Origin: DATLZM01 sp035559315
GTDB lineage: Bacteria > Actinomycetota > UBA4738 > HRBIN12
Reading direction: 5' to 3'
NCBI GenBank assembly: GCA_035559315.1
Contig: DATMBJ010000081.1
Span: forward strand, 1 to 11,744
DNA length: 11,744 nt
Shown here: in pieces, positions 1-5,657 of the stretch
Layout: each line of letters begins with the position of its first letter
Position numbering within the stretch: the stretch's first letter is position 1
Made by a program: the position numbers and the translations under genes
The notes under the pieces: model-generated
What the model was told of the DNA's origin: nothing
Database searches by the model: none
Seen by the model: the letters and a program-made list of their open reading frames with translations, nothing else

Positions 1-1350
1 GGTGGAGGAGGTGAACCGGAGGTCCGCGTCGACCGACCAGATCACCGCCGGGACCTCCTCGAGCAGCAGCCGGAGGTGGGCCTCGCGCTCCGCGAGCTCC
101 TCCTCGACCGCCCTGCGCGCGGTGACGTCCAGCATGACGCCCATCCACCGCCTCCCCCCGCCGGTGTCTTCCAGGGGAACCGCGACGTCGTGGAACCACA
201 CGGCCCGGCCGTCCCGGGCCAGGGCGCGGTACTCCACGTCGAAGGGCTCGCCGGTCTCCTCGGTCCGGAGATCCGCCTCCTCGACGCGCCCCCGGTCCTC
301 GGGGTGCACCACCCGGAGCCACAGGTCGGGGTCGGCGAGCCACTCCTCGGGCGAGTAGCCGAGGATCGTCTCGACCTGGGGGCTCACGTAGACGGGACGC
401 GCGCGGCCTCCCCGGCTCGCGTCGGGCTCGTCGATGTAGACGATCGCCGGGAGGTTCTCGACGAGGGTCCGGAACCGCTCCTCGGCCCGCCGCCGCTCCT
501 CCTCGGCCCGTCTCCGCTCCTCCTCCGCCCGGGCGATCTCGGTGGCGTCGGTGGCGAGGACCAGCCGGGCCGGCCGCCCGTCGAAGTCCACGGCGAAGGA
601 GACGATGTCCACGGGCAACGGGCTCCCGTCCTTCCGCCGGTGGATCCGCCTCCCGACCCGGTGCACCTCGGGCCGGCGGCCCCGGACCAGCGCCCGCACG
701 CGGGGGACATCCTCGGGCGGGCGGATGTCCTCGATCGTCATCGCGAGGAACTCCTCCCGGCTGTACCCGTACAGGCGGACCGCGGCGTCGTTCACCGCGA
801 GGAACCGGAGGCTCTCGGTGTCGAAGATCCACATCGGCTGGGGATTCCGCTCGAAGAGGAGGCGGTACCGCTCCTCGGAGCGGCGCAGCTCGTCCTCGGC
901 GCGGCGGCGGTCGGTCACGTCCACCATCACGCCGCGGAGCGCCACGGGCCGCCCCGCGCCGTCCGTCACCACCCGCACGGCGTCCCGGAGCCAGACCGCG
1001 CGCCCGTCGGCGGCCACCATCCGGTACTCGAGGGCGTGGTCCCGGCCGGCCTCGGTGGCGGCCAGGCAGGCGGCCACCGTCCGCTCCCGGTCCTCGGGGT
1101 GGAGGTGGGCGACCCAGAAGTCCGGTTGCTCGAGCCAGCGGGCCACGGGGTAGCCGAGGATGGCCTCGGCCCGGTCGCTCACGAACCGGAACCGCAGCGT
1201 GGCCGGGTCCGCCTCCCAGACGATCGCGTCCAACCCCTGGAGCAGATCGAGGGCCGGGAGGATCTCGGGCGCGGGCACGGGGCCCGCGCCCACCGTCCGG
1301 GACGCGGACCGGCCCGCCCGTCGCGCGTTCGCCGTCACGGGTCGCTCCAT
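1..1350 (-). CDS. Multi-PAS sensor protein, N-terminal part (C-terminus beyond window)
   Basis: The minus-strand frame from ATG at 1350 stays open to the left edge and gives 450 residues without the C-terminal output domain. Three complete PAS/PAC units and the start of a fourth are visible: residues about 36-150, 158-272, 293-412, and from 425. The first and third are of the PAS_3 type, with 'HPEDR' (residues 84-88 and 349-353), 'EYR' and 'GRAVW', and end in 'VDVTDRR' or 'LDVTARR'. The fourth begins 'VPAVIWSVDADLRFTSST'. Units 2 and 3 are joined by a charged coiled coil at about 272-295. There is no signal peptide or membrane helix in the visible part, so this half is probably cytoplasmic. 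PAS units sense small ligands, redox state or light, or mediate dimerisation. The output could be a histidine kinase, GGDEF/EAL or a PP2C phosphatase; the response-regulator scrap next door mildly favours a kinase. The upstream Shine-Dalgarno-like GGGGAA is far from the ATG (about 18 bases), so the start is only likely. Confidence 0.88.
   Translation of the reverse strand, partial: MERPVTANARRAGRSASRTVGAGPVPAPEILPALDLLQGLDAIVWEADPATLRFRFVSDRAEAILGYPVARWLEQPDFWVAHLHPEDRERTVAACLAATEAGRDHALEYRMVAADGRAVWLRDAVRVVTDGAGRPVALRGVMVDVTDRRRAEDELRRSEERYRLLFERNPQPMWIFDTESLRFLAVNDAAVRLYGYSREEFLAMTIEDIRPPEDVPRVRALVRGRRPEVHRVGRRIHRRKDGSPLPVDIVSFAVDFDGRPARLVLATDATEIARAEEERRRAEEERRRAEERFRTLVENLPAIVYIDEPDASRGGRARPVYVSPQVETILGYSPEEWLADPDLWLRVVHPEDRGRVEEADLRTEETGEPFDVEYRALARDGRAVWFHDVAVPLEDTGGGRRWMGVMLDVTARRAVEEELAEREAHLRLLLEEVPAVIWSVDADLRFTSST
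478..528 (-). repeat. Short in-gene tandem repeat coding a charged coiled coil
   Basis: Two and a half copies of a roughly 21-base unit code for 'AEEERRRAEEERRRAEE' in the linker between the second and third PAS units of the sensor gene. The heptad periodicity fits a coiled-coil signalling helix. Copies differ by single bases, so the repeat is somewhat diverged. Confidence 0.7.
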
Positions 1351-1395
1351 CGGCGTGCCTGAACCGTCTTCCCCTTGGGTATCGGCGGTCCGTCG

Positions 1396-1484
1396 CACTC
1401 CTTGACCGCGACGAAGGACGCGACGAAGCCCTTCTCCCCCGGGAGCTGGCCACCCGGGTCAAGGCGATCCTCCGCCGGGCCGGG
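1396..1484 (+). pseudogene. Frameshifted scrap of an OmpR/PhoB-type response regulator
   Basis: One plus-strand frame reads 'LTATKDATKPFSP' (about 1402-1440). A one-base shift in the C run at 1436-1440 continues as 'RELATRVKAILRRAG' (1440-1484). Together they match the end of a receiver domain, where the family usually has an LTA strand end, a GADDYLTKPF stretch containing the conserved Lys, and then RELVARVKAILRR at the start of the interdomain linker. About 20 residues expected between LTA and the DxxTKPF segment are absent, and I see no DNA-binding domain downstream, so this is a remnant and not a working gene. It lies just upstream of the divergent PAS sensor gene, so it may be what is left of that gene's regulator partner. 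The motif match is seen by eye only; confidence is moderate. Confidence 0.45.
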
Positions 1485-1563
1485 AGCTCGCCGACGGCTC
1501 GCTCGTCGCCCGCGCGATCCGCTGCGTGGTGCCGATGCCCGGGGGCGCGGGCTGAACGACACC

Positions 1564-1583
1564 GGCGGCCGGCCTCGGCCGCC
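1564..1583. terminator. GC-rich hairpin in spacer
   Basis: An 8-bp perfect stem (GGCGGCCG / CGGCCGCC) with a 4-base loop. It lacks a T tract on either side. It could end transcription entering the 1351-1665 spacer, but such palindromes arise easily at this GC content. Confidence 0.3.
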
Positions 1584-1611
1584 CCGGACGGGACGCCGTC
1601 CCACCCCAGCC

Positions 1612-1643
1612 GGGTCGCGGTCGGGAGCCTCCGGCCGCGACCC
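1612..1643 (-). terminator. Probable terminator hairpin downstream of the four-helix membrane protein gene
   Basis: A 9-bp perfect stem (GGGTCGCGG at 1612-1620, CCGCGACCC at 1635-1643) with a 14-base loop. It begins 22 bases past the TGA of the minus-strand membrane protein gene. No T tract follows, so it would be a U-less hairpin of the kind reported in GC-rich actinobacteria. Confidence 0.45.
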
Positions 1644-1665
1644 ACGGGGCGTCCGACCGCCGTCT

Positions 1666-2079
1666 TCAGCGATGGAACGCCGAGGCCGTCGTGACCAGCG
1701 CGTAGAGGACGAACCCGTTGATCGCGAGCCCGATGATGGCGCTCCCGGGCGCGGCCCCGATCTGAAGGAGCGACAGCAGCGCCCCGATCGCCGCCAGGGC
1801 CAGACCGATCACGCGCCCCTGCTCCCTGAGCGCCAGCACCTGCACCCCGGCGTAGATCTCGAGCGCGCCGACGGCGAGCATCACGAGCCCGAGGACGATG
1901 GCGATCCCTCCGAAGGCCCCGCCCAGGAAGCCGCCCCCGGTCACCGCGAGCAGCCCCCCGAGCGCCCCCAGCCCCCCGCCGACGAACAGGAGCACGGCGG
2001 CGGCCGTCACGATCCCCGGCCGGGCCGGGCTGCCCGAGGGCCCCGCCGGCGTCCCGCCGGTTCCGGGTCCCTGCTCCAT
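1666..2079 (-). CDS. Small four-helix integral membrane protein, function unknown
   Basis: A protein of 137 residues. I chose the ATG at 2079 because GGAAGGGAGGGG ends 6 bases before it; the same frame is open 69 bases further upstream but without such a site. Residues 1-22 are Gly/Pro-rich and probably cytoplasmic. Four hydrophobic segments follow: about 23-47, 52-80, 91-107 and 112-131. The only clearly charged loop is 'LREQGR' between segments 2 and 3, and the protein ends 'SAFHR'. The layout resembles small membrane proteins of unknown function common in actinobacteria, with no catalytic motif that I recognise. It lies 159 bases downstream of the acyl-CoA dehydrogenase gene on the same strand and has its own ribosome-binding site, so a shared job is not implied. 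Confidence 0.8.
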   Translation of the reverse strand: MEQGPGTGGTPAGPSGSPARPGIVTAAAVLLFVGGGLGALGGLLAVTGGGFLGGAFGGIAIVLGLVMLAVGALEIYAGVQVLALREQGRVIGLALAAIGALLSLLQIGAAPGSAIIGLAINGFVLYALVTTASAFHR

Positions 2080-2165
2080 CGCGAACCCCTCCCTTCCGCC
2101 CCCGGTGGGGCCGGGGCGCACGCTACCGGCGGCCGGCCGCGCCTGCAAGCACCGCCCGGCGGCGG

Positions 2166-2200
2166 GAGAGCCGTGGGTCCGACCGCGCGGCGGGGCTCTC
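2166..2200 (-). terminator. Possible hairpin downstream of the acyl-CoA dehydrogenase gene
   Basis: A 7-bp stem (GAGAGCC / GGCTCTC) encloses a 21-base GC-rich loop, 38 bases past the stop of the dehydrogenase gene. There is no T tract. This is weak evidence for a transcript end. Confidence 0.25.
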
Positions 2201-2238
2201 GGGTCCCGCGCCCGGACGCCAGGCGTGGCCGACGTCCC

Positions 2239-3354
2239 TCACCCCGTCCCCAGGCCCTCGGCCCGCCGGACGAGCTCCCGGGCGATCACGATCCGCTGCA
2301 CCTCGGTGGTCCCGTCCACGACCTGGAGCATCTTGGCGAGCGCGATGAACCGGGCCAGGGGGAAGTCGTGGAGCCATCCGTACGCCCCGAGCACCTCGCT
2401 CGCGGCGATCGCCCCCCGCAGCGCCGCGTCGGGGCAGAACCGCTTGGCGTGGGCCACGGCCACCGGCCCCGCGGGCGTCCCCAGGAGCTCCGCCGCCCGC
2501 CGGGTGAGGAGCCGCCCGGCCTCGAGGTCCGTCGCGAGGTCGGCCAGGGCCCACTGGATCCCCTGGAAGTCCAGGACCCGCTGGCCGAAGGCCCGCCGGT
2601 CCCGGGCGTAGCCGAGGGCCACGTCCAGCGACTCCGCGAGCAACCCGCACGCGATGGCGGCGATGTCGCAGCGGGCGACGTCGATCGCGCCGAGGGCCGC
2701 CCGCATCCCCGCGCCCGGCGGGGCCAGGATCCGCCCGGGCGCTCCGTCCAGCTCCATCTCCCCGATCGGGAGGAAGTCCGAGGCGGCCTTCCGGTAGAGG
2801 CGGGGGAAGGACACCCCGGGGGCCTCCCGCTCCACGGCGAGCATCGCGATGTCCCGGTGGCCGGGCTCCTCCCTCGTCTTGCAGACCACCAGGAACACGT
2901 CGGCCTCGCCCGCGAGCGAGACCCACGCCTTCCTGCCCGAGACCCGCCATCCCTCCGGGCTCTCGGCGGCGAGGGTGGTGATGGCCGTGGCGTCGGAGCC
3001 TGCGTGGGGCTCGGTGAGCGAGAACCCCCCGAGCGCCTCGCCCGCCGCGAGGCGTCGCCCCCACCGCTCCCGGAGCTCCTCGTCGCCGTGGCGGGTGACC
3101 GCCGAGGCCACCGCGTTATGCATCGAGAGCGAGAAGGCGAGGGCGGCGTCCCCCCGGCCGAGCTCCTCGAACACCTCCATCCCCTCGGGGAAGGGGAGGT
3201 CCAGGCCCCCGAACGCCTGGGGGCAGAAGAGCCCGGTGAGCCCCGAGGCGGCCACGGCCTCCCTGGGGTAGCGGGCCTCCTGGTCCCACCCGTCGAGGTT
3301 CGGCCGGACCTCCTCCCGGACGAAGCGGATCGCGCGTTCGACGGCCTCCGACAC
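2239..3354 (-). CDS. Acyl-CoA dehydrogenase family flavoprotein
   Basis: At 371 residues this is close to the usual family length of about 380. It has the all-alpha N-terminal domain (1-105), the FAD-contacting signature 'FSLTEPHAGSDATAITTLA' (111-129) opening the beta domain, and the C-terminal helical bundle with 'DRRAFGQRVLDFQGIQWALA' (252-271) and 'VVDGTTEVQRIVIAREL' (345-361). Such enzymes oxidise an acyl-CoA to the trans-2-enoyl-CoA and pass electrons to ETF in the cytoplasm; the chain length or substrate cannot be read from sequence. In most members the DGT motif is EGT and its Glu is the catalytic base; here it is Asp347. The start is GTG at 3354: the frame closes at a TGA at 3391-3393 and has no better start. 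There is no clear ribosome-binding site, but TATCAT lies 9 bases upstream, so a short or absent leader is possible. No beta-oxidation partners lie nearby. Confidence 0.93.
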   Translation of the reverse strand: MSEAVERAIRFVREEVRPNLDGWDQEARYPREAVAASGLTGLFCPQAFGGLDLPFPEGMEVFEELGRGDAALAFSLSMHNAVASAVTRHGDEELRERWGRRLAAGEALGGFSLTEPHAGSDATAITTLAAESPEGWRVSGRKAWVSLAGEADVFLVVCKTREEPGHRDIAMLAVEREAPGVSFPRLYRKAASDFLPIGEMELDGAPGRILAPPGAGMRAALGAIDVARCDIAAIACGLLAESLDVALGYARDRRAFGQRVLDFQGIQWALADLATDLEAGRLLTRRAAELLGTPAGPVAVAHAKRFCPDAALRGAIAASEVLGAYGWLHDFPLARFIALAKMLQVVDGTTEVQRIVIARELVRRAEGLGTG

Positions 3355-3390
3355 GTCGCGCGGATGATACCGGTCGGGTGAGATGCGGGC

Positions 3391-3764
3391 TCATCGACGA
3401 GGGCCTCCACACGAGCGCCTTCGTCGCCGCCCTCGGCAGGTGGCCCTCGTTCGTCGATCGCGTGAGCTTCGGGCTGGTGCCCGTGAACGGATCCGGCGCG
3501 CGTTCGCGTTCCATCCCGACTTCCTTCGCCCGCGAGGGTTCGGGTCCCTTCCGCGAGCATCGACGATCACATCCTCCGCGCAGACGGCGGACGAGCTCGC
3601 CGCCGCCGCCAGACGGTGACCGGGAGCGCGACCGGGTGGGCGGTCGACGATCCGACGAAGCCGGGCAAGCCGCACATGAGGAGCCGCGCCGCGATCGACC
3701 GTCCGATCGGGACGAACCGAGCCAGACCGTAGCGGTCCGTCCAGGTCCGTGCGAGCTCGGTCAC
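3391..3764 (-). pseudogene. Decayed ORF, possibly a dimeric alpha/beta-barrel (ABM-like) protein
   Basis: From GTG at 3764 one minus-strand frame reads about 57 codons with strongly G/C third positions and natural-looking protein, including 'GLPGFVGSSTAHPVALPVTV' and then W. It then turns to low-quality Arg/Pro-rich sequence and stops at 3567. A one-base shift in the CGC-repeat run near 3600-3612 continues as 'ELVRRLRGG' and later 'AKEVGMERERAPDPFTG' up to the acyl-CoA dehydrogenase start region. The layout G-x-x-G, a variable loop, then V-T-x-W recalls the small barrel protein encoded opposite at 3856-4149 (GCKG ... VAITLW), so it may be a relative. No ribosome-binding site precedes the GTG. 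The plus strand of the second half also has G/C-rich third positions in one frame, so strand and identity are uncertain. I see nothing else in this 500-base stretch between genes. Confidence 0.3.
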
Positions 3765-3839
3765 CTTCGATCAGCTCGTCTCGCGGATGGGTAGTCCTAC
3801 CGATGCGCCGCTCGGTTCCCGCATGACATCGTCTGCCTC

Positions 3840-3848
3840 GAAGGAGGT
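3840..3848 (+). promoter_or_regulatory. Strong ribosome-binding site deciding the start at 3856
   Basis: GAAGGAGGT lies 7 bases before ATG 3856, near-perfect complementarity to the 16S rRNA 3' end. It rules in that ATG over the in-frame ATGs at 3787 and 3823. Confidence 0.8.
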
Positions 3849-3855
3849 GGTGCCG

Positions 3856-4149
3856 ATGTACGCGAGGGTCAGCACGTTCCTGGGACCGCCCGGGGATCTC
3901 GACCGCGGCGTGAAGGAGGCCCAGGAAGAGGTCGTGCCGAAGCTCCGCGAGCTGCAGGGCTGCAAGGGCATCTACCTGCTCGTGGATCGGGCGAGCGGCA
4001 GGCACGTGGCGATCACCCTGTGGGAGAGCGAAGAAGCGCTGCGAGCCACCGAGGAGCGGGCGACGCAACTCCGGCAGTCGGGTGGGCCGCAGGAGATCAT
4101 CCTGTCGGTCGACCGCTACGAGGTCGCGGTCTCCGAGCTCATCGGTTGA
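3856..4149 (+). CDS. Small dimeric alpha/beta-barrel (ABM-like) protein
   Basis: A 97-residue soluble protein, the only intact plus-strand gene in the window. The pattern is beta-alpha-beta-beta-alpha-beta: strand 1 'MYARVSTFLG', helix about 15-34, strands 'GCKGIYLLVD' (35-44) and 'RHVAITLWES' (49-58), helix 59-75, and a final strand around 'EIILSVDRYEVAV' (80-92). This matches the ferredoxin-like fold of antibiotic-biosynthesis-monooxygenase and dimeric alpha/beta-barrel proteins. Members include cofactor-free oxygenases, haem-degrading enzymes and proteins with no known activity. I see no residue that sets the reaction, so the family call is firmer than any function. Its 5' side faces the acyl-CoA dehydrogenase start and it converges on the amidohydrolase gene. 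Confidence 0.8.
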   Translation: MYARVSTFLGPPGDLDRGVKEAQEEVVPKLRELQGCKGIYLLVDRASGRHVAITLWESEEALRATEERATQLRQSGGPQEIILSVDRYEVAVSELIG

Positions 4150-4218
4150 CGGCCTCGGTCGGCGAGCCCGGCCGCTCACCCGGCCCGGGACCGCCCACGG
4201 AGCGAGGGCTCGTCGCGG

Positions 4219-4343
4219 TCAGCGGCGAGCCCGGAGCGCCGCCTCGGCCTCGTCGAGGTGTTCGCCGTTCGCGGCGCCCCGCGCGTAGATCGGGCTGCCC
4301 GGGTCGGGTGGCGCCGGCGGTCGGGCAGGGTGAGCTGGGTCAC
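4219..4343 (-). pseudogene. Possible small-gene scrap downstream of the amidohydrolase gene
   Basis: Starting at GTG 4343, 30 bases past the amidohydrolase stop, one frame reads 'VTQLTLPDRRRHPTR'. After a one-base shift near 4295-4305 the next frame reads 'GSPIYARGAANGEHLDEAEA' followed by ALRARR and TGA at 4219-4221. Both pieces keep G/C third positions and the second looks like a genuine helical C-terminus. I do not recognise it. It could be a frameshifted 40-45 residue protein, or chance reading in GC-rich DNA. Confidence 0.25.
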
Positions 4344-4372
4344 GGCGGCCCGGCGGACGGGGACGGCGCCGA

Positions 4373-5413
4373 TCAGCGCGCGGTGCGCACCACGCGGCCG
4401 GCGCGGACCACGAGGACCAGGTCCCCCAGCGCGCGGAGGTCCTCCAGGGGGTCGGCGCGGAACGCCACCAGGTCCGCGGGCGCGCCCGGGACCAGGGGGC
4501 CAGGGGTCATCGCCTCGAGCACCTCCTCCCGGCTCATCCGGACCGCCTCGTGGAGGAGGAGGGCCTCGCGGACGTGGATCCCCGGCGGGATCGGGCCGTT
4601 CCCGAGGTCGGTGCCGTAGACCACCCGTCCGCCGCCGGCGCGGAACCGGACCAGGTTCTCGCAGGCCGCCCGGAGCTCCGGGGTCACCTCGCCGTAGGAG
4701 TGGATGTCCAGGGTCGAGACCCAGCGCTGCGTGCGGGCGGCGGCCCGCACCACGTCCTCGGGCACCCGCTCGCTCCAGGGCGCGTGCGCGAGCTCGTCCA
4801 CCCCGGCGCCCACCGCCCGGGCCACCTGCCCCTCCCCCTCGCAGTGGGCGGTGACCGGCAGGCCGAGCTCCCGAGCGGCCGCCACGACCGCGGCGAGCTC
4901 GGCGTCGGTGGGGGTGGGGCCCGCCGCCGCGTTCAGCGACACCTTGATCTGCGCGGCCCCCCGCCGGTGCAGCTCCCGGACCGCGCGCGCGGCGTCCTCG
5001 GGGCCGGCCAGCTCACGGCCGGTGCCGGGCGGCGCCCACCGTGCCCGCGTCGGGTAGCCGCCCGGGCCCGTGAGCATCGGCCCCGCTGCCCGGATCAGCG
5101 GGCCCCGGAACGTCGGGAGCTCGGAGGCGTCGGCCAGGGGGAAGATCGCATCCGGGGGCCAGGCCAGGTCGCGCACGGCCGTGACGCCCCCGAGGAGCAC
5201 GGCCCCCGGGTCCGCCAGCCCGATGTGCACGTGGCGGTCGGCGACGGCGGCCATGAGGAACCCGTCCACGTCGTGCTCCTCGGGGGCCGGGGGCGCCTGC
5301 CGTCGGGGTCCGGCGTATGCCACCCGCGCCCCCTCCACGACCACCACCCCGTCCGGCACCCGCCGCCCCGGGCCGCACCACACCACGGAGGCGCGGAACG
5401 CGACGGCGCTCAC
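4373..5413 (-). CDS. Amidohydrolase-superfamily metal-dependent hydrolase
   Basis: A 346-residue soluble protein. The N-terminal beta-sandwich (1-55) has 'DGVVVVEGARVAYAGP', which is followed by the TIM-barrel metal ligands in the expected order: His61 and His63 in 'DRHVHIGL', Lys157 in 'QIKVSLN' (a candidate carboxylated lysine), His190 in 'TAHCEG', His210 in 'DELAHAP' and Asp269 in 'YGTDLGNG'. The chain returns to the sandwich with 'GAPADLVAFRADP' and 'RAGRVV'. All ligands for a binuclear site are present, so it should hydrolyse a C-N or related bond, in the style of imidazolonepropionases and Xaa-Arg/Lys dipeptidases; the substrate is unknown. The usual 'ATxxPAxxLGL' stretch before GAPADL is shortened to 'AMTPGPLVP'. 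The start is GTG 5413, with no good ribosome-binding site. The divergent antitoxin-like ORF begins 37 bases away. Confidence 0.88.
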   Translation of the reverse strand: MSAVAFRASVVWCGPGRRVPDGVVVVEGARVAYAGPRRQAPPAPEEHDVDGFLMAAVADRHVHIGLADPGAVLLGGVTAVRDLAWPPDAIFPLADASELPTFRGPLIRAAGPMLTGPGGYPTRARWAPPGTGRELAGPEDAARAVRELHRRGAAQIKVSLNAAAGPTPTDAELAAVVAAARELGLPVTAHCEGEGQVARAVGAGVDELAHAPWSERVPEDVVRAAARTQRWVSTLDIHSYGEVTPELRAACENLVRFRAGGGRVVYGTDLGNGPIPPGIHVREALLLHEAVRMSREEVLEAMTPGPLVPGAPADLVAFRADPLEDLRALGDLVLVVRAGRVVRTAR

Positions 5414-5450
5414 GGGCGGGATCTGCCGGGCACGGGCAGGGTTGTATCAG

Positions 5451-5600
5451 ATGATCCGAGGACCGGTGGAGAGCCTCACCGCCACCGAGGTCGCCCGCCG
5501 GCTCTCGGAGGTGCTCGACGCCGTCGAGCACGAGCACCCCTGGTTCGTCGTGCACCGGTACGGACGGCCGGTCGCCCGCCCGACGCGCCGGGCCCTTCCG
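5451..5600 (+). pseudogene. Orphan Phd/YefM-family antitoxin fragment lacking its own stop
   Basis: From ATG 5451 the plus strand reads 'ESLTATEVARRLSEVLDAVE' (residues 7-26), then 'WFVVHRYGRPVARPTRRAL' (31-49). This is the N-terminal DNA-binding fold of Phd/YefM antitoxins: a short beta strand, the 'ATExRRxLSExLDxVE' helices, and a strand pair ending GRPVA. Family members normally end some 20-40 residues later or overlap a toxin start. Here the frame has no stop: it runs through the hairpin at 5611-5643 and on antisense to the next gene until 7031. No toxin ORF follows. The upstream site (CAGGG about 10 bases away) is weak. I take it as the surviving 5' half of a toxin-antitoxin pair; the stretch given is the part with family resemblance. 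It could still be expressed as a chimeric protein. Confidence 0.6.
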
Positions 5601-5610
5601 GGGAGAGCGG

Positions 5611-5643
5611 GCGAGGGGCGGGCCACCGTCGCCCGCCCCTCGC
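5611..5643. terminator. Strong hairpin between convergent genes, probable bidirectional terminator
   Basis: A perfect 13-bp GC stem (5611-5623 with 5631-5643) with a 7-base loop. It sits 14 bases past the TAG of the minus-strand LVIVD-repeat gene and at the end of the plus-strand antitoxin remnant. No T tract on either side, so it would act through stem strength or with Rho. This is the strongest simple hairpin that I found in the window. Confidence 0.65.
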
Positions 5644-5657
5644 GTTCCCCCCTCGAC

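Noticed and set aside
76..1362. Long plus-strand frame across the PAS gene
   Set aside because: The minus strand gives clear PAS domains; the plus frame is a low-complexity Pro/Gly/Arg shadow.
1335..1604. An 89-codon minus-strand ORF upstream of the PAS gene
   Set aside because: It has no ribosome-binding site or domain, and it is antisense to the response-regulator-like scrap.
2286..3560. A 424-codon minus-strand frame overlapping the acyl-CoA dehydrogenase
   Set aside because: It is offset from the dehydrogenase frame and is Ser/Arg/Pro-rich; the dehydrogenase frame carries all family motifs.
4161..4234. An 11-base direct repeat (GGCGAGCCCGG) at 4161 and 4224
   Set aside because: Only two copies in very GC-rich DNA, with no flanking element structure; not enough to call an attachment site or mobile element.
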